From CAZNSX01 sp964575845 (GTDB lineage Bacteria > UBA8248 > CAZNSX01): DNA of 64,000 nt. Every line of letters begins with the position of its first letter. The stretch's first letter is position 1. This document shows, in pieces, positions 24,455 to 32,936 of this stretch. The notes under the pieces were generated by a model. That model was given only the letters and a program-made list of their open reading frames with translations. It had not been told where the DNA came from and ran no database searches. The position numbers and the translations under genes are program-made. The stretch lies in contig CAZNSX010000001.1 in assembly GCA_964575845.1 (NCBI GenBank), positions 682,001 to 746,000 on the forward strand, given 5' to 3'.

Positions 24455-25392
24455 TATCCATGGCCAGTCGCCTTCCGTTCGGGCAGAAGGCCCTGGGGCC
24501 GCTTCAACAGTATCGCCTGCAGCAGGAGTCCTATGATGATTACCCGCAGGTAGCCCGCCCTCGTCTCAAGGGCCTCGGGCAGGAGGTCTGTGAGGAACTC
24601 CGTCCCTGTCCAGATAGCCCATACCACGAAGGAACCGAGAATGGCCCCGCGGTTGTTGCCGCTTCCGCCGACTATCAGCATAACCCAAATGAGGAAGGTC
24701 GCCCGCATGGGCTCAAAGGACTCGGGACTTATGAACCGGATGTAGTGGGCGTATAGGGCACCGCCCAGGCCCATGATGGCGGAGCCAAGCACCAGGGCCT
24801 GCATCTTGAAGTGAAAAATGTCCTTTCCGGCCGCGGCCGCCACCATCTCATCCTCCCGTATGGCCCTGAGAGTCCTCCCCCAGGGGTTCTTTATCAGGCG
24901 CTCGACCGCGAGGTAGGTGAGGCTTATCACGAGCGCCACGAGCGCCAGATAGAAGAGGTCGTAGTAAGCGGCGAGTTGCCAATATAAGGGCTGCGGTATT
25001 GCCCTTATGCCCCGGGTGCCATAAGTGAGCCAAGCCTCGCTCTTGAAGATTAGCCTTATGGTCTCGGCAATGCCGATTGTGGCTATCGCCAGGTAGTCCT
25101 CCCTCAGCTTAAGCGTCGGCCTTCCCACAAGATAGGCTATGGCTCCGGCCGCGAGGGCCGCTCCCGCGAGTCCCATGGGGAAGGGGAGGCTGAAGCCACC
25201 GAGGTGCTCGGGTGTCGGAGGTTTGGTAAGAATTGCGGAGGTATAGGCCCCTATGGCAAAGAAACCCGCAACCCCGATGTTGAAAAGGCCGGTGAACCCC
25301 CACTGCAGGTTAAGGCCCAAAGAGAGAACCGCGTAGACCCCCGCCAGGATGGCGAAAAAGACGAGGTAGGAGAGGATGCCCGAGAGCTCCAT
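24454..25392 (-). CDS. livM: Branched-chain amino-acid ABC permease LivM
   Basis: Integral membrane permease (312 aa, about eight to nine TM segments) of a high-affinity amino-acid importer. The family block NLQWGFTGLFNIGVAGFFAIGAY is near residues 27-50 and the ATPase-contact loop reads NPWGRTLRAIREDEMVAAAAGKD. The start overlaps the livH stop by one base (TGATG). It is the last gene of the minus-strand run from phosphomannomutase to livM and converges with the TPR gene. Confidence 0.94.
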   Translation of the reverse strand: MELSGILSYLVFFAILAGVYAVLSLGLNLQWGFTGLFNIGVAGFFAIGAYTSAILTKPPTPEHLGGFSLPFPMGLAGAALAAGAIAYLVGRPTLKLREDYLAIATIGIAETIRLIFKSEAWLTYGTRGIRAIPQPLYWQLAAYYDLFYLALVALVISLTYLAVERLIKNPWGRTLRAIREDEMVAAAAGKDIFHFKMQALVLGSAIMGLGGALYAHYIRFISPESFEPMRATFLIWVMLIVGGSGNNRGAILGSFVVWAIWTGTEFLTDLLPEALETRAGYLRVIIIGLLLQAILLKRPQGLLPERKATGHG

Positions 25393-26255
25393 CAGCTCCT
25401 CACTCCCGATATCCCCGTGGGCCTGAAAAGCAGGATCAAGATGAGGACGATGAAGGCCACGGCCGGCTTGTAGGCTGTCGAGATGAAGGCGGTTGAAAGC
25501 TCCTGGGCCAGGCCTATTATCATTCCCCCCGCCATAGCTCCCCAGGGGCTTCCGATGCCGCCCAGAATGGTTGCGGCGAACATGGGAAGCAGAAGGTCCC
25601 AGCCCATGACGGGCTGAAGGCGGACGCTCATGCCCAGGAGCATCCCCCCTGCGGCGGCGAGGGCCGCTCCCAGGGCCCAGGTCCAGAAGATAACGCGGTC
25701 GATGTCGATGCCTGAGACTCTGGCCAGGTCCAGGTTATCGGCGGTGGCCCGCATGGATTTGCCGAGCTTCGTGCGGGTGAGAAAAAGATGGACCAGGGCC
25801 ACAAGCCCCGCGGCCGTTAAGATGATGGCAAGCTGCTGATTGCTGATTTTGACTCCCAAAAAAGGCAGCAGGTGTGGGGTCTCGATCTCCCGGCCGTAGT
25901 ACTGGGCCTGGGGCCCCCAGAGGGCTCGGACTAGGTTGCGCAGGACGAGAGCGAGAGCCAGGGAGGAGATGGCCAGAATCACGGCCCCGGCCCGCCTGCG
26001 GCGAAGCGGCCTGAACCAGACCCTATCGAGACCCACTCCCACCGCAGCTCCGGCCAGCATGGCAAGCGCAAAGGCAAGGGGGAAGGGGAGCCCCATTCCC
26101 ACCATGAAGAAGAGGCCCAGGTAAGCCCCCACCATCATGAGGTCCCCGTGGGAGAAGTTGGCGAACCTCAAGATTGCATAGACGAGAGAAAGGCCGATGG
26201 CCCCGAGGACCAGGATGCTCCCCAGGATGAAGCCGTAAATGCAGAGCTGGAGCAT
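25392..26255 (-). CDS. livH: Branched-chain amino-acid ABC permease LivH
   Basis: Second permease (287 aa, about eight TM segments). Typical blocks are GLSLVYAILRFANFSHGDLMMVGAYLG near the N-terminus, the EAA-like loop TKLGKSMRATADNLDLARVSGIDIDRV, and the C-terminal GGIGSPWGAMAGG. It pairs with LivM to form the channel; the gene is packed between livF (3 bp) and livM (1 bp overlap). Confidence 0.95.
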   Translation of the reverse strand: MLQLCIYGFILGSILVLGAIGLSLVYAILRFANFSHGDLMMVGAYLGLFFMVGMGLPFPLAFALAMLAGAAVGVGLDRVWFRPLRRRRAGAVILAISSLALALVLRNLVRALWGPQAQYYGREIETPHLLPFLGVKISNQQLAIILTAAGLVALVHLFLTRTKLGKSMRATADNLDLARVSGIDIDRVIFWTWALGAALAAAGGMLLGMSVRLQPVMGWDLLLPMFAATILGGIGSPWGAMAGGMIIGLAQELSTAFISTAYKPAVAFIVLILILLFRPTGISGVRS

Positions 26256-26258
26256 GGC

Positions 26259-26963
26259 TCAACCGCCGAGAAAGAGTTCCGCGACCTCCCGGTTGTTCAA
26301 AAGCTCCTGGCCTGTGCCTTCGAACCGGTTCACGCCCATAGAAAGGACATAAGCCCGGTGGGCTCTCTCAAGGGCCTGCCCGGCCCGCTGCTCCACCATG
26401 AGGACAGCCGTGCCGGCCCGATTTATGGCCACTACCTTATCGAAGATAGCCTTGGCCAAGATGGGGGAGAGGCTCGCTGTGGGCTCATCAAGCATGAGAA
26501 GCTTGGGCTCGAGCATGAGGGCTCTTCCGATGGCGACCATTTGGCACTGCCCCCCGCTCAGGGTGCGCACGCGGGCCCGGCGCCTCATCATGAGCTCAGG
26601 CAGAAGGCCGTAGACCGCGCACTTCCGGGCTGAGACGTCCCCCTTCCTTATGTATGCGCCCATGTCCAGGTTCTCCTCAACCGTGAGGGAGGGGAAGACG
26701 TTCTCCGACTGGGGTACGTATGAGAGGCCCCGGGCGACGATCTCATGGGGCTTGAGGCCGGCCAGATTCTCGCCCGAGAAAGCCATCCGCCCTGAGCTGG
26801 GAGTGAGGAGCCCTGAAAGAGCTTTCATGAGGGTGGATTTGCCGGCCCCGTTGGGGCCGATGATTACCACTATCTCCCCCCTCTCCACCGAGAGGCTAAC
26901 GCCCCTCAAGATATCCAGCTCCCCGTAACCCGCCCAGAGGTTCTCCACCTCCAGAAGGGTCAT
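26259..26963 (-). CDS. livF: Branched-chain amino-acid ABC ATPase LivF
   Basis: ATP-binding subunit (234 aa). GYGELDILRGVSL is the LivF hallmark; Walker A GPNGAGKST is near 35-43, signature TLSGGQCQMVAIGRAL near 137, Walker B KLLMLDEPTASLSP. The Cys in LSGGQCQ in place of Gln is unusual but outside catalytic positions. livG ends two bases upstream. Confidence 0.95.
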   Translation of the reverse strand: MTLLEVENLWAGYGELDILRGVSLSVERGEIVVIIGPNGAGKSTLMKALSGLLTPSSGRMAFSGENLAGLKPHEIVARGLSYVPQSENVFPSLTVEENLDMGAYIRKGDVSARKCAVYGLLPELMMRRRARVRTLSGGQCQMVAIGRALMLEPKLLMLDEPTASLSPILAKAIFDKVVAINRAGTAVLMVEQRAGQALERAHRAYVLSMGVNRFEGTGQELLNNREVAELFLGG

Positions 26964-26965
26964 CT

Positions 26966-27715
26966 CTAGCCTCCGAGGTAGGCTTCCAGCACCCTGCGGT
27001 CCTGCCTTATCTCCTCAGGGGTGCCCTCGGTGAGTCTCCTTCCGTCGCTCATGACTATAATTGGGTTGCAGATGCCCATTACGAGGTTCATATCGTGCTC
27101 GATGAGGAAAAATGTCTTTCCTTCGTCGCGGAGCCTCTCGATCTGGGCTACAAGCTCCTTCATGAGGGTGGGGTTTACCCCTGCGCCCGGCTCATCCAGC
27201 AGGATAAGCTTTGCATCAGTCATCAGGGAGCGGGCGAGCTCTAGGAGCTTCTTCTGCCCCGTCGAGAGATTTCCCGCATACTCATCCCTTAAGTGGTAAA
27301 GCTTAATGAAATCCAAAACAGCCAGTGCCCTCTCGCTGTTCCTCTGTTCCTGCTGGCGAACCATCCCAGGCCGGAGCCATGCCCCCAGCAGGCTCTCTCC
27401 CACCTGCCCTTCAGGCACCAGCATGAGGTTCTCCATCACGGTCATTCGCCTGAGCGCGCGGGAGACCTGAAATGTGCGGACAAGCTTCCGTGAGAAGACC
27501 TCATGGGGAGGCAGTCCATCGATGCGCTCACCCTCAAACCGGATGGTGCCCTCATCCGGCCGTAAGACCCCGGCGATGAGGTTAAAGAGGGTTGTCTTGC
27601 CGGCTCCGTTGGGTCCGATGAGCCCTGTGATGGTTCCCCTCTTCACATTCAGCCCGCAGTTATCCAAAGCCCTTATGCCGCCAAAGGATTTGGAGATTCC
27701 CTTCACCTCCAGCAT
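26966..27715 (-). CDS. livG: Branched-chain amino-acid ABC ATPase LivG
   Basis: ATP-binding subunit (249 aa from the chosen ATG). It opens LEVKGISKSFGGIRALDN with Walker A GPNGAGKTT, signature NLSTGQKKLLELARSL, Walker B LILLDEPGAGVNPT, and the C-terminal DRRVLEAYLGG typical of LivG. ATG 27715 has AGGTGG five bases upstream; a GTG at 27724 directly after the uppP stop is possible. Close packing with uppP implies one transcript for cell-wall and amino-acid uptake genes. Confidence 0.94.
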   Translation of the reverse strand: MLEVKGISKSFGGIRALDNCGLNVKRGTITGLIGPNGAGKTTLFNLIAGVLRPDEGTIRFEGERIDGLPPHEVFSRKLVRTFQVSRALRRMTVMENLMLVPEGQVGESLLGAWLRPGMVRQQEQRNSERALAVLDFIKLYHLRDEYAGNLSTGQKKLLELARSLMTDAKLILLDEPGAGVNPTLMKELVAQIERLRDEGKTFFLIEHDMNLVMGICNPIIVMSDGRRLTEGTPEEIRQDRRVLEAYLGG

Positions 27716-27724
27716 GGATGCCAC

Positions 27725-28540
27725 CTACACAAGGGAGATGAGGAGAGCAAGCCCCCCGAGGGCCCAACAGTAGTAAGCAAACGGGAAGAGTTTCCCCCGC
27801 CTGAGGAGCCGCAAGAGAAGCTTCAAGGAAATAAAACCCACCACCGCCGCCACGAGGGCTCCCAGGGCAACGGCTCCCGCCCCCTGGGGAGGAAGGACCG
27901 CGAGCTCCCTCCCCTTGAGAATAAGGGCCCCCAGGATAGCAGGCACCGCAAGAAGGAAGGAAAAGCTCCCGGCAAGCGGCCTCGAGAGCCCCAAGAAGAG
28001 GGCCCCCGAGATGGTGGCTCCCGAGCGGGAGATGCCCGGAAGGATGGCAAATCCCTGAAGAACCCCTATGGTCAGGGCATCCCGGATGCGCATCGATTCC
28101 ACGGCGCGGCCTCCGGGAGGAAGTAATCGGGTGAGGAAGAGAAGACCGCCCGTGATAAGCAGCATCCCCCCTGTCCAGGGGGCCGAGCCAAAGGCCCTCT
28201 CAAAAGAGCCCGAGAAAAGCACCCCCATCAGGGCCGTTGGGATTGTGCCGACCAGGATGAGCCAGGCGAGGCGGGGGTTCGCCGGGTCGCCTTGGGGCCG
28301 CCTGAGAAGAGCACGCGCCACCCCGGTGAGGATCCCCCAAAGCTCCCTGAAGAAGACGGCCACGATTGCGGCCAGAGTGCCCACGTGGAGCATGATGTCG
28401 AGCAAGAGCTCAGGCTCATTGAGGCCAAGGAGGTTCTGGAGCAGGACAAGATGTCCCGAGCTGCTCACAGGCAGAAATTCCGTCACGCCCTGGACGGCCC
28501 CCAGGATGAGGGCGTGGCTGAAGGTGACCATATGAGCCAA
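27725..28540 (-). CDS. uppP: Undecaprenyl-diphosphatase
   Basis: BacA-type membrane phosphatase (271 aa, about eight TM segments) that regenerates undecaprenyl phosphate, the lipid carrier for peptidoglycan and polysaccharides. The catalytic motif GVTEFLPVSSSGH is near residues 18-30 and the second motif PGISRSGATI near 170. ATG at 28531 is an alternative start. It lies between GDP-mannose synthesis genes and liv genes; the former fits a shared role in surface glycan assembly. Confidence 0.95.
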   Translation of the reverse strand: MAHMVTFSHALILGAVQGVTEFLPVSSSGHLVLLQNLLGLNEPELLLDIMLHVGTLAAIVAVFFRELWGILTGVARALLRRPQGDPANPRLAWLILVGTIPTALMGVLFSGSFERAFGSAPWTGGMLLITGGLLFLTRLLPPGGRAVESMRIRDALTIGVLQGFAILPGISRSGATISGALFLGLSRPLAGSFSFLLAVPAILGALILKGRELAVLPPQGAGAVALGALVAAVVGFISLKLLLRLLRRGKLFPFAYYCWALGGLALLISLV

Positions 28541-28560
28541 ATTGTCTCCCCGAGAAAGGC

Positions 28561-29658
28561 TCAGGTGAAGCGGCCAAGGCCTGAGCGCCTGAGCCCCTCT
28601 ACTATTCCGCCCACATCCTGAGCCCTTTCCTCAGGGCAGACGAGAAGGCAATCCTCCGTCTCGACAATAACAAGACCCCTCAGGCCCAATGTGGCCACCA
28701 ATGGTTTTTGGGAAAGTATGAGGCAATTGCGACTGTCGAGGCTAAAAAGTTGTCCCCTTCTCGCGGGCAGGAAGAGGTTCCCCTCCCGGTCTTTTGGCAA
28801 GAGCTCCCTCAGGCCGGCCCAGCTTCCGAGGTCATGCCAGCCCAGGTCCGCCGGGATCACCAAAACCTTCCGGGCCCCCTCCATGAGACCATAGTCAATG
28901 GAGATGGAGGGGAGCTTAGGGTAAACTTCCTTAATTACCTTTTTGGCATCCGGCCCTCCCATGGCCCGGCCTATCCTTCTCAGGCCCCGGGCCAGAGCCG
29001 GCAGCTGCCTCTCTATTTCCTCCATCACCCGCGCAGCGGGCCAGATGAAGATGCCGCTATTCCAGAGGTAGTTCCCGGAGCGGAGGTAGCGACGCGCGAG
29101 GGGTAGAGGGGGCTTCTCCTTGAAGGCTTGGGCCTCATGGATGGCCTCCCCCTGGACTTCCCTCAGAAGCCTCCCCTTTCTTATGTAGCCGAAGCCCGTC
29201 TCAGGCCCCCTGGGCCTGATGCCCAGGGTTACTATGGCCCCGCTGGTTAAGGCTTCCTCGGTCCCCAGGCGAAGCAGCTTCCGGAAAAAGGCCTCTTCCC
29301 CGATAAAGTGGTCTGAGGGCAAAGCTATGAGAGCGGCATCGGGTTCCCGCCTCATGACCTCAAGAGCCGCCAGGCCAAGACATGGGGCTGTGTTCTTCCC
29401 CTTGGGCTCGATAAGAAGGTTCTTTCGCGGAAGTTCTGGAAGTGCCCTTCGCACCTCCCGGGCCTGGGAAGCGAGCGCAACAAGCAGAATCCCCTCGGGC
29501 GCCAGAAGGCGCCTCACTCGCCTGTAGGTTTGCTCCAGAAGGGAGGCCCGACCCGTGAGTGCAAGGAGTTGCTTGGGCTTTCGCCTCCGGCTCAGCGGCC
29601 AGAACCGGGTGCCCTGGCCTCCGGCCATGATGACGGCAAATGGCCTCTTCCCTTTCAT
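28561..29658 (-). CDS. manC: Mannose-1-phosphate guanylyltransferase
   Basis: Nucleotidyltransferase making GDP-mannose (365 aa). The N-terminal signature AVIMAGGQGTRFWPLSR, the PKQLLAL motif, LPSDHFI metal site and LWNSGIFIW are all present. It is the short monofunctional form, without the C-terminal isomerase domain seen in 470-480-aa ManC/AlgA. The start overlaps the DedA stop (ATGA). With the phosphomannomutase two genes upstream it supplies GDP-mannose. Confidence 0.93.
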   Translation of the reverse strand: MKGKRPFAVIMAGGQGTRFWPLSRRRKPKQLLALTGRASLLEQTYRRVRRLLAPEGILLVALASQAREVRRALPELPRKNLLIEPKGKNTAPCLGLAALEVMRREPDAALIALPSDHFIGEEAFFRKLLRLGTEEALTSGAIVTLGIRPRGPETGFGYIRKGRLLREVQGEAIHEAQAFKEKPPLPLARRYLRSGNYLWNSGIFIWPAARVMEEIERQLPALARGLRRIGRAMGGPDAKKVIKEVYPKLPSISIDYGLMEGARKVLVIPADLGWHDLGSWAGLRELLPKDREGNLFLPARRGQLFSLDSRNCLILSQKPLVATLGLRGLVIVETEDCLLVCPEERAQDVGGIVEGLRRSGLGRFT

Positions 29659-30269
29659 GCCGGCTGACCTCCGCCCCTGCGAGAGGTTCTGAGAAAGAGC
29701 CTCATGGCGATGAAGCCCAGGATGAGAAGGCCAACAAAGAGGATGCTTAAAAGATTGAAATAGTGGTCGATGAAAATCTTTATGGGCTCGCCGAACTGAT
29801 AGATGAGGGCCGCCACGAGAAAAAAGCGGGCCGAGCGGCTTATGGCCGAAGCGAGGAGGAAGACCTTGAAATCGATCCTACAGGCTCCGGCTGCGATGGT
29901 GAAGAGTTTATAGGGTATTGGTGTGAACCCCGCCACGCCCACGGCCCAGGCATCGTATCGAAGGTAGTAGCTCTTCACCCATTCGAACTTGTCCATGGCT
30001 CCGTAGAAGGAAAGAATCCGGTTGCCGACCAGCCCCATGAGGAAAAGACCTATGAGGTAGCCCAGCATGCCCCCTAAGACGGAGCTCCCGCTGCAGATGA
30101 GAGCATACCAGAAAGCCTTGGCCGGAACGGAAAGAGCGAGCGCGATGAGGAGGGCGTCGGGAGGAATGGGAAAGAAGGATGACTCCGTAAAGGCCAAGGC
30201 CGTCAGTGCCCAACTGCCGTACGGGGTCTCGGCCCAATGCAGGACCCAGTCGTAAAGGGCTCTAAGCAT
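29655..30269 (-). CDS. DedA/VTT family membrane protein
   Basis: 204-aa polytopic membrane protein of the DedA (SNARE-associated) family. Motif TESSFFPIPPDALLIALAL lies near the N-terminus and the GFTPIPYKLFTIAAGACRI block follows, both conserved in DedA proteins; about five hydrophobic segments. Some relatives flip undecaprenyl phosphate or phospholipids, which would fit the neighbouring uppP. The ATG at 30269 is preferred: it overlaps the upstream phosphomannomutase stop by eight bases, while an in-frame start 87 bases upstream adds an Arg/Pro-rich leader not typical of the family. Confidence 0.86.
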   Translation of the reverse strand: MLRALYDWVLHWAETPYGSWALTALAFTESSFFPIPPDALLIALALSVPAKAFWYALICSGSSVLGGMLGYLIGLFLMGLVGNRILSFYGAMDKFEWVKSYYLRYDAWAVGVAGFTPIPYKLFTIAAGACRIDFKVFLLASAISRSARFFLVAALIYQFGEPIKIFIDHYFNLLSILFVGLLILGFIAMRLFLRTSRRGGGQPA

Positions 30270-31635
30270 CGGGCACCCTGACGGCCGGGAACTCCCTGAG
30301 CTTCGTCCAAACCTCCTTCTGGATTCGGGATAGGGCGGCCTCCGAGTCAGCCTCAAACCTCAAGACCAAAGCGGGCTGTGTATTGGAGGCCCTGACGAGG
30401 CTCCACCCATCGCCAAAATCCACCCTTGCACCATCCACCTCAACCGTGGGGTAAAGCACCCGGAAATGGGCCTGGATGGCCCTGACAATTTCAAACTTTT
30501 CCTCGTCAGGACACTCCACCCGGAATTCAGGGGTCGTCACCGTCGGGGGAAGGTCCTCCAGCAGGGCCGAGAGCGGACCCTCCCTGGAGGCAAGAAGTTG
30601 CAGGAGGCGCAGTGAGGCGTAGATGGCGTCATCGTAGCCGAAATAATCATCGGCAAAGAACATGTGACCCGAGAGCTCACCCCCGAGAGGGGCTCCCTCC
30701 TGGCGGAGCTTCCGCCGGATAAGGGAATGGCCTGTCTTCCACATGAGGGGCTTTCCCCCGAGGCGCTCGATTTCCGAGACGAGGTTCCTGGAGCACTTGA
30801 CATCAAAAATTATGGTGGAGCCGGGCCTTTTCTCCAAAACCTCCCGCGCGTAGAGGATGAGGAGCTCATCACACCAGATGATCTTTCCCTTTTCATCCAC
30901 AACCCCGATTCGGTCGGCATCTCCGTCATAAGCCACACCGACCTCCGCCCCCCACCTCTTGACTTCCTCGATGAGAAAGATCAGGTTCTCGGGCACGAGG
31001 GGGTCGGGATGGTGATGGGGGTAGGTGGCATCGGGCTCGCAAAAGAGCTCCCGCACCTCCGCCCCTATCTCCCGCATGAGAAAGGGTGCCACAAGCCCTC
31101 CAACGCCGTTTCCAGCATCCACCACCACCCTGACCGGCCGACGGAGCTTCAATTTGCCGAGAAGGAGCTCCAGGTATAGCCCCCGCACGTCCCGCTCTTC
31201 CATGGTGCCCGGGACGCGCGGCTTCGGGTAGTCACCCCTTTCGATGAGTGCCCTCACCTCCTGGATCTGGGGACCATAGATTGGGTCCTTCCCTTTGCAG
31301 ACTTTGAAGCCATTGTACTCCGGGGGGTTGTGGCTTCCCGTTATCATCACCCCACCGTCGGTGTCAAACTCATAGATGGAGAAATAGAGAAGGGGGGTCG
31401 GGACGAGACCTATGCCGATGACACGGCAGCCCGAGGCTACGAGGCCTTCAGCGAGCTTTTCCCGGAAGGGCTCTGAGCTCGTGCGATTGTCATGGCCGAG
31501 GGCCACGCGGGCACCACTCTCTCCGCCGAGATAGGCTCCCAAGGCCCGGCCCAAGTCGAAGACGACTTGCAGGGTCAGGTCCCTCTCCACGATCCCCCGA
31601 ATATCGTATTCCCTGAAAATCTGCGGGTTGACCAT
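30262..31635 (-). CDS. Phosphomannomutase/phosphoglucomutase (AlgC-like)
   Basis: Alpha-D-phosphohexomutase (457 aa) interconverting mannose or glucose 6- and 1-phosphates. The phosphoserine is S101 in TGSHNPPEYNGFK, the metal loop is DGDADRIGVVDE, the sugar-binding loop GGELSGHMFF, and the phosphate-binding loop lies near the C-terminus (VRASNTQPALVLRFEA). First gene of the minus-strand operon through livM. The SNTQP loop favours the PMM/PGM dual-specificity group. Confidence 0.93.
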   Translation of the reverse strand: MVNPQIFREYDIRGIVERDLTLQVVFDLGRALGAYLGGESGARVALGHDNRTSSEPFREKLAEGLVASGCRVIGIGLVPTPLLYFSIYEFDTDGGVMITGSHNPPEYNGFKVCKGKDPIYGPQIQEVRALIERGDYPKPRVPGTMEERDVRGLYLELLLGKLKLRRPVRVVVDAGNGVGGLVAPFLMREIGAEVRELFCEPDATYPHHHPDPLVPENLIFLIEEVKRWGAEVGVAYDGDADRIGVVDEKGKIIWCDELLILYAREVLEKRPGSTIIFDVKCSRNLVSEIERLGGKPLMWKTGHSLIRRKLRQEGAPLGGELSGHMFFADDYFGYDDAIYASLRLLQLLASREGPLSALLEDLPPTVTTPEFRVECPDEEKFEIVRAIQAHFRVLYPTVEVDGARVDFGDGWSLVRASNTQPALVLRFEADSEAALSRIQKEVWTKLREFPAVRVPDA

Positions 31636-31721
31636 CCCTTGATATCACTCCTGGCTTTCTCAGTCCAATTTCTTAAGCTAGCACAAAAAAATATCCTCCC
31701 TCAAGGAATCTCTCGGCTCAT

Positions 31722-31751
31722 TTGCCTTGCCGGAGTCAAGGAGTTTATAAT
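31722..31751 (+). promoter_or_regulatory. Candidate promoter for plsC
   Basis: TTGCCT at 31722-31727, 18-base spacer, perfect TATAAT at 31746-31751, 20 bases before the ATG of the acyltransferase; GGGAGG follows as ribosome site. Confidence 0.5.
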
Positions 31752-31771
31752 AATATATTCTGGGAGGTAAG

Positions 31772-32503
31772 ATGAAGAATTCTTTCAAATCCATAGGCCT
31801 TGAGGGCTCTTATGAGAAAGCCAGAGTTTGGTCATGGCGCCTCTGGATCAAGTTCTCGCACCTGGTAGTGCTCTTCTTCCTCCGTGTTCTCAATCGGACG
31901 AGGGCTCTGGGACTGGAGCACATCCCTCCGGGTGGAGGGGTCCTCTTTGTGAGTAACCACATCTCCGCTGTGGATGTACTTGCAATCCCGGCTTTCATAA
32001 TGGCGAGGCAACCGGGAGAGGTAGTCAGAACTGTGGCGAAGGAGGAACTTTTCAAGATTCCCCTCCTGGGTCGGGTCCTGAAATCCTGGCTCGCGGTGCC
32101 CGTAGGCAGGACTGGACGGGATATTGGTAGCATGCGCCGTGTGGCTGACCTCATTGCGGGGGAGAAGGTGGTTCTCTATCCCGAGGGCACCCGGAGTCCC
32201 GACGGCCGCCTGGGCCCGGGAAGGAGAGCCGTAGGCTGGATCATCTGGAAGGCAAGACCCCTGGTAATACCAACAGCCGTGGTTGGCACTAACCACATCT
32301 TGCCCAAAGGAGCGCTCCTGCCCCGTCTTTTCCAGAGGGCCGAGGTGCGCTTCGGAGAGCCGCTCGAGCTTGAGGCCTACTACTCCATGGAGGGCGGCCG
32401 TGAGACAAGCCATCTCATAACCCAGCGAGTCATGGAGGCCATAGCGGGTCTTATCGGTGAGCGCGCAGGCCCCCCCTGCAGGGAGGAGGCCGCAAAGGTA
32501 TGA
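31772..32503 (+). CDS. plsC: 1-acyl-sn-glycerol-3-phosphate acyltransferase
   Basis: Membrane-associated phospholipid-synthesis enzyme (243 aa). The catalytic NHxxxxD motif is NHISAVD near residue 58 and the substrate motif is YPEGTRSPDG near 132. A hydrophobic segment near residues 27-42 anchors it. Good GGGAGG ribosome site five bases before the ATG. It overlaps the next gene by four bases (ATGA). First gene of the long + strand run. Confidence 0.92.
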   Translation: MKNSFKSIGLEGSYEKARVWSWRLWIKFSHLVVLFFLRVLNRTRALGLEHIPPGGGVLFVSNHISAVDVLAIPAFIMARQPGEVVRTVAKEELFKIPLLGRVLKSWLAVPVGRTGRDIGSMRRVADLIAGEKVVLYPEGTRSPDGRLGPGRRAVGWIIWKARPLVIPTAVVGTNHILPKGALLPRLFQRAEVRFGEPLELEAYYSMEGGRETSHLITQRVMEAIAGLIGERAGPPCREEAAKV

Positions 32504-32823
32504 AAAAGCCGGTGGCCCTCCGAGAAGTAATATCTGCACTTGAGCGTTCGCAGGGTTGGGGAGCGGGGCTCAGGCACCAGCGCCCCCTGCGGTTCTGGGA
32601 TGAGGCGGTCGGAGAGGAAGTGGCCCGGGTGGCGCGGCCCGAGGGGATGCGTGGCAAGGCCTTGTGGGTTAGTGTCGTCAGCTCAATTTGGCTTCATGAG
32701 CTCATGCTCAGGGAGGAGAAGATAAGAGAGCGCCTGAATACGCTCCTGGGAGAAGAGGCAGTAGGGAGGATCTTCTTCAGAGTGGACCCGGCGGTGGATA
32801 GCCCGAGAGGGAGGCCAGAGTGA
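32500..32823 (+). CDS. DUF721 protein (DciA-like)
   Basis: 107-aa protein of the DUF721 family, whose member DciA is the ancestral loader of the DnaB helicase. Recognisable blocks are LRFWDEAVGEEVARVARPEGMRG and LWVSVVSSIWLHEL-x4-E. The DnaB gene lies 10 kb downstream on the same strand, not adjacent. Overlaps plsC by four bases. Whether this copy is the true loader or a paralogue cannot be decided here. Confidence 0.8.
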   Translation: MKKPVALREVISALERSQGWGAGLRHQRPLRFWDEAVGEEVARVARPEGMRGKALWVSVVSSIWLHELMLREEKIRERLNTLLGEEAVGRIFFRVDPAVDSPRGRPE

Positions 32824-32828
32824 ATTCA

Positions 32829-32936
32829 ATGGGAGAGGAGCATGCCTCAGGTGAGCCTGAGGCCATGGGAAACGTCGAGCCCCGAGCGGAGGTAAAAGAA
32901 GCATACTGCCGGTCGCACCGCGGGGAGAGGGAATGA
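32829..32936 (+). CDS. Possible 35-residue small protein
   Basis: An open frame of 35 codons starts at an ATG six bases after the DUF721 stop and ends in an ATGATGA overlap with the TPR lipoprotein start, the spacing expected of a coupled operon gene. The product is acidic then basic, contains one Cys, and matches nothing I know. No clear ribosome site precedes it. It may only be a translated leader. Confidence 0.3.
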   Translation: MGEEHASGEPEAMGNVEPRAEVKEAYCRSHRGERE

